The position numbers and the translations under genes were made by a program. A stretch of 64,000 nt of DNA from Psettodes erumei (lineage: Eukaryota; Chordata; Actinopteri; Pleuronectiformes; Psettodidae): positions 4,350,001 to 4,414,000 of the forward strand of contig JAFBJZ010000831.1 in the NCBI GenBank assembly GCA_016785225.1, written 5' to 3'. Below are positions 60,961 through 64,000 of the stretch, piece by piece (position 1 is the stretch's first letter; each line of letters opens with the position of its first letter). The notes beneath the pieces are model-generated. The model was not told the origin of the DNA and made no database searches. It worked only from the letters and a program-made list of their open reading frames with translations.

Positions 60961-63900
60961 GGGTTAGTGAGTTTCTCTCTGCATTTGGATGCAGAATGAG
61001 GCTGGTGGTGCCGCTGCTGCAGGAGGAGGAGGAGGAGCGGAGCTGGGTGGATGAACATGGAAAAGCTTTCACTAAGTCTGGGCTCCCCACCCCCAGAACC
61101 CTGGGAGCTTTTAAAGGCCTCCCCTGGGACTCCAGCACTTCTGCTGCCGCGGCGGCGGCAGACTGACGGCCTGTCATAAGACACCAAACAGGAGCTCTCC
61201 GAGGCAGCGCGGATGCACGCGCACGCCTCTGATCATGCACACACACATTTACGTATCAGAAGACGCTAACAGCCTGTGAATTGTCGACCTGACGCCCCTC
61301 TCAGATAGCTGATTTTCAGCATGTGGAGGTGTGCATATGCGTACTATCCCGGTTACATTTGCGACTGAGTATGATGAGTAACTGAGGATGTGGATGTACG
61401 TGAATGTGCCATCTCTCTGTGTGCCTGTGGTCTTTTTTTGTGACTGTGCGTGTGGTTGCTGACTTGTCGTTACCATTCAGGGGGAAATGGATGGGGAGGG
61501 ACAGGGGACATGCATTGTTGACAGACAGACACCGGCTCGCAGAGAACTCTGACACATCATGAATAATGCAGGATACAGCTGTGGCAGGGCACACACACTT
61601 CAGTCATGGATATAAATGTACGCTGGGCCAGCCATGTAATGGGTGCCCTGAACATGCAGCATAGTCAATGTTGTAGCCTCAGGCTAGCACTTTGCATTAT
61701 ATGGCGCGGGTGACAGATGGGCAAATGCTGGAATGTTCCGTTTATATTTCAGCAAAATGGACGTCCATTTTCTTCCTTGGAAAAATTTAGAGTAAAAAGT
61801 GCAACAATAGGACGTTTCAGAGTTCAAACGAAATGCCTTTTAAAGCCTCTGATGTTTTTTTTTTATTTAAGGCCCTTAAATTCCACACCTTAGATGTCTG
61901 CTGCAAAACGTAAGCTCACTTGAAACAATGGGGAGGTCATTATTTTGTGTGATTGATCACATTCCTGTAGGTGCAGCTACTTCCTTATTTGCTGTATTTA
62001 TTGTGCATTTCACACAATTTTTCAACGTAAATTTGATCTTAAGACTATTTTTTGAGAGCACTTAAGAGCACTAACAAATGAAAAGCTTTTTACTTTGGCT
62101 GTCTTCATGTAAACCATAGTAGATACCATTAGGTACATTAAATAGAAACCATAAATGAGAAAAAAAATGCAAAAGAGAACTCGTAATCATTGATATGAAA
62201 GCATAGCATATGTGAAGACAACAATCAGAGCTTCCAGTTTGCAGCATTTTGTATGGTAAATGTTACTGAGTAGAGATGTAAGAAAAATCTTGTGGTCCTC
62301 AACAAAAACAAAGTTGCACTTAAGCCCAAATTGAGCTTCCAATTGTACATCTAATTTAAAAGAAAACACAGGCCACCGATACACAAGAATAAAAGGACAA
62401 TTTCCAAATGGAAAACAAAAACACAGGGAAAAGTGCCACTTCCGCAAGATGAGATTAATATAATATTGAAGGCATAAGTGAGCAAAGCGCCCCCTCCTTT
62501 TAAGGTTGCTCTGAATATAAGGATAAAATATAAGTACTATATAATAGGTTGGAGTGGCCAAAATCCATAGTCTGTCATTGTGAGGGTTGAATATCATCGC
62601 CCTGGGTACCTTTGCATAACCTCTGAGTAAGAGAATATTACTGGAAATTGGCAGATATGTTCATGTGCACTTCATGGTCATCTGATTAAATCGATGATCT
62701 TGTGAATATTTCCTTGAAGAGAGGGTTAAAGAAATCCTTCTTATCCCTTCCATTTCCCTTAGCCTATGGCCCATATATATGCTTTGCTTATTTATTGTTT
62801 GCATTTAAAGCACTTCACTCCCATTGCAAAAAGCATATTATACACAGAAATTACCACAGTGGTCTTGACAAAAGACAAAAATCATTAAATGCAATAAAAA
62901 AACCACAAAATGTAAATTTACATGGTTGCAATTCCATCTTATCGTGCTCAGTCTTCTTTAGATAAGATGGCAGGAGGAACTTGTAAAGTATAAGAGCACA
63001 TTTACCGATAACGCTTTTAGGATACAAGGAAGAACATCCATAACAAGGGCTTTATGATCGTCTTAGCTTTAATATGCTTTTAGGAAACGGGGCGGGGAAC
63101 TGTAAAGACTTCTGTCCTTGCGGGAAATAATTGGACGTGACGTCTGTGAACATCCTCTTCCCTGTTTGGCTCTCGGACGCATGTTTGTTGACTGAATTGC
63201 TGAACTGCTCCTACGCGATGAATGGGGAGGTAGCCTTTGTGTTTTCCTTATTTTCAGCTCATTAGCTCCTCCTTTCAACTCCCTGTAAGCTTTTCTGAAT
63301 GCCTGTCCACTAGTTAGGATTTTCTGTCACCATGCTGTCACTCCTGTAACTAATGACCATCTCTGCTGTCCTTGGCTGGCCTCTTAGCATGGAGATGCTG
63401 TGGGCTGATGGAAGGGGGAGAGCATTTGATCAGATGTTGCTGATGGACACCTCTCCCTTTCATCTTTCAATTCATCTGCAGTCTCAGTCTCGAGCACTTT
63501 TAATCAGCGGCGCCGAATCACACGGAGGGCAGTTTAGCATCAACAGCGTTCTTTAAGGACAAGGGGAAAACGATAAAATATTTTTATATTTAGCGTTAAT
63601 GATGCAATTTAGACTTGTGACTCCCACACACTCCTGGAGGGTTATGTTCAAGAGGCGCCGTCAGGGAGCCCTGGTGCATTACACCTACACTGTAAATTGA
63701 TGTTTTATTGGTAGGCAAAACTCTCATTTTCTCAAGTCATGATCATTTACCAGCGCGCTTCGTCTTCAGAAGTGATGCGCTCATAAAAAAGACGTTATGT
63801 TTATGTGAGTGAAATGGCGCCATCTTCATCAGCGCTTCGATTCTCTTCGATTCTTTGTTCGAGGGCTACCAAAGAAAGTTTGCTATGCTCTAGCTTATGG

Positions 63901-64000
63901 GGAAAGAAGGGGGAGAAGTAAAGGGAAAAGGGAAGCTAAAATTTCATGATTTATAATGAGGTATAAAAATGGAAGTGGGAAAAATAGCAATGAGGAGGAG

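Larger units (their letters stand above)
57834..64000 (+). other. nell2 intron 15, incomplete at window edge
   Basis: The next expected exon (a DIDEC-type EGF-like domain) was searched for by eye and not found, so the intron continues past 64000. It holds (GT)10 at 58164-58183, (TG)17 at 58904-58938 with (GA)n after it, (GT)n at 60484-60508, and a purine-rich stretch at 60700-60960. The 175-aa minus-strand frame at 60660-61187 is the low-complexity complement of that stretch. Confidence 0.75.

Noticed and set aside
60660..61187. 175-aa minus-strand frame rich in Ser, Pro, His and Leu
   Set aside because: It is the complement of a polypurine stretch. Low complexity explains the absence of stops.
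57834..64000. Further nell2 exons (EGF-like 5 and 6, VWC 3 onward)
   Set aside because: I looked for the DIDEC start and VWC cysteine patterns after an AG acceptor and found none. They most likely lie beyond the window.
1..64000. CRISPR arrays, tRNA or rRNA genes, bacterial operons, viral genes
   Set aside because: No spaced direct repeats, no tRNA-like cloverleaf with conserved boxes, no rRNA cores and no viral proteins were recognised.

Overview
The window is vertebrate nuclear DNA, most likely from a ray-finned (teleost, probably percomorph) fish. It has short GT-AG exons in AT-rich introns, abundant TG/CA microsatellites, and interspersed repeats of a kind I associate with spiny-rayed fish. 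I see no bacterial, viral or organellar genes. Nearly all long reading frames are chance or low-complexity frames. The real coding signal is 19 exons from two genes.

Minus strand, 804-5052: a complete 4-exon homeobox gene, dbx2. It encodes about 243 aa: an eh1-type Groucho-binding motif in exon 1, a short linker exon, then a DBX homeodomain split across exons 3 and 4. Plus strand, from 11549 to beyond the right edge: the 5' two thirds of nell2. Fifteen coding exons (11549-57833) give about 554 residues: signal peptide, N-terminal thrombospondin/laminin-G domain, coiled coil, two von Willebrand C domains and four EGF-like domains. The remaining EGF-like and VWC exons and the stop codon are not in the window.

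The genes are head to head, with 6.5 kb between their start codons. That interval holds a CCAAT box upstream of dbx2 and a CpG-rich promoter/leader region at nell2 (about 11060-11345), with four short upstream reading frames before the nell2 start. The rest is intron: 8.1 kb intron 2, 12.9 kb intron 12, 9.0 kb intron 13 and an incomplete intron 15. These carry microsatellites, at least one MITE-like element (about 41868-42280), a probable second repeat (about 38712-39260), two opposed copies of a CA-associated repeat (about 26930-27070 and 53360-53456), and a few striking inverted repeats.

Functionally, dbx2 is a nuclear patterning repressor of neural progenitors. nell2 is a secreted multidomain glycoprotein used in axon guidance and other signalling. 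They may share regulatory DNA, but the sequence alone cannot show it. I found no novel multi-gene system. The most interesting points are a weak nell2 exon 8 donor beside a long TG tract, a seventh cysteine in the first EGF-like domain, RFX-type palindromes, upstream ORFs, and a candidate conserved element in nell2 intron 8.
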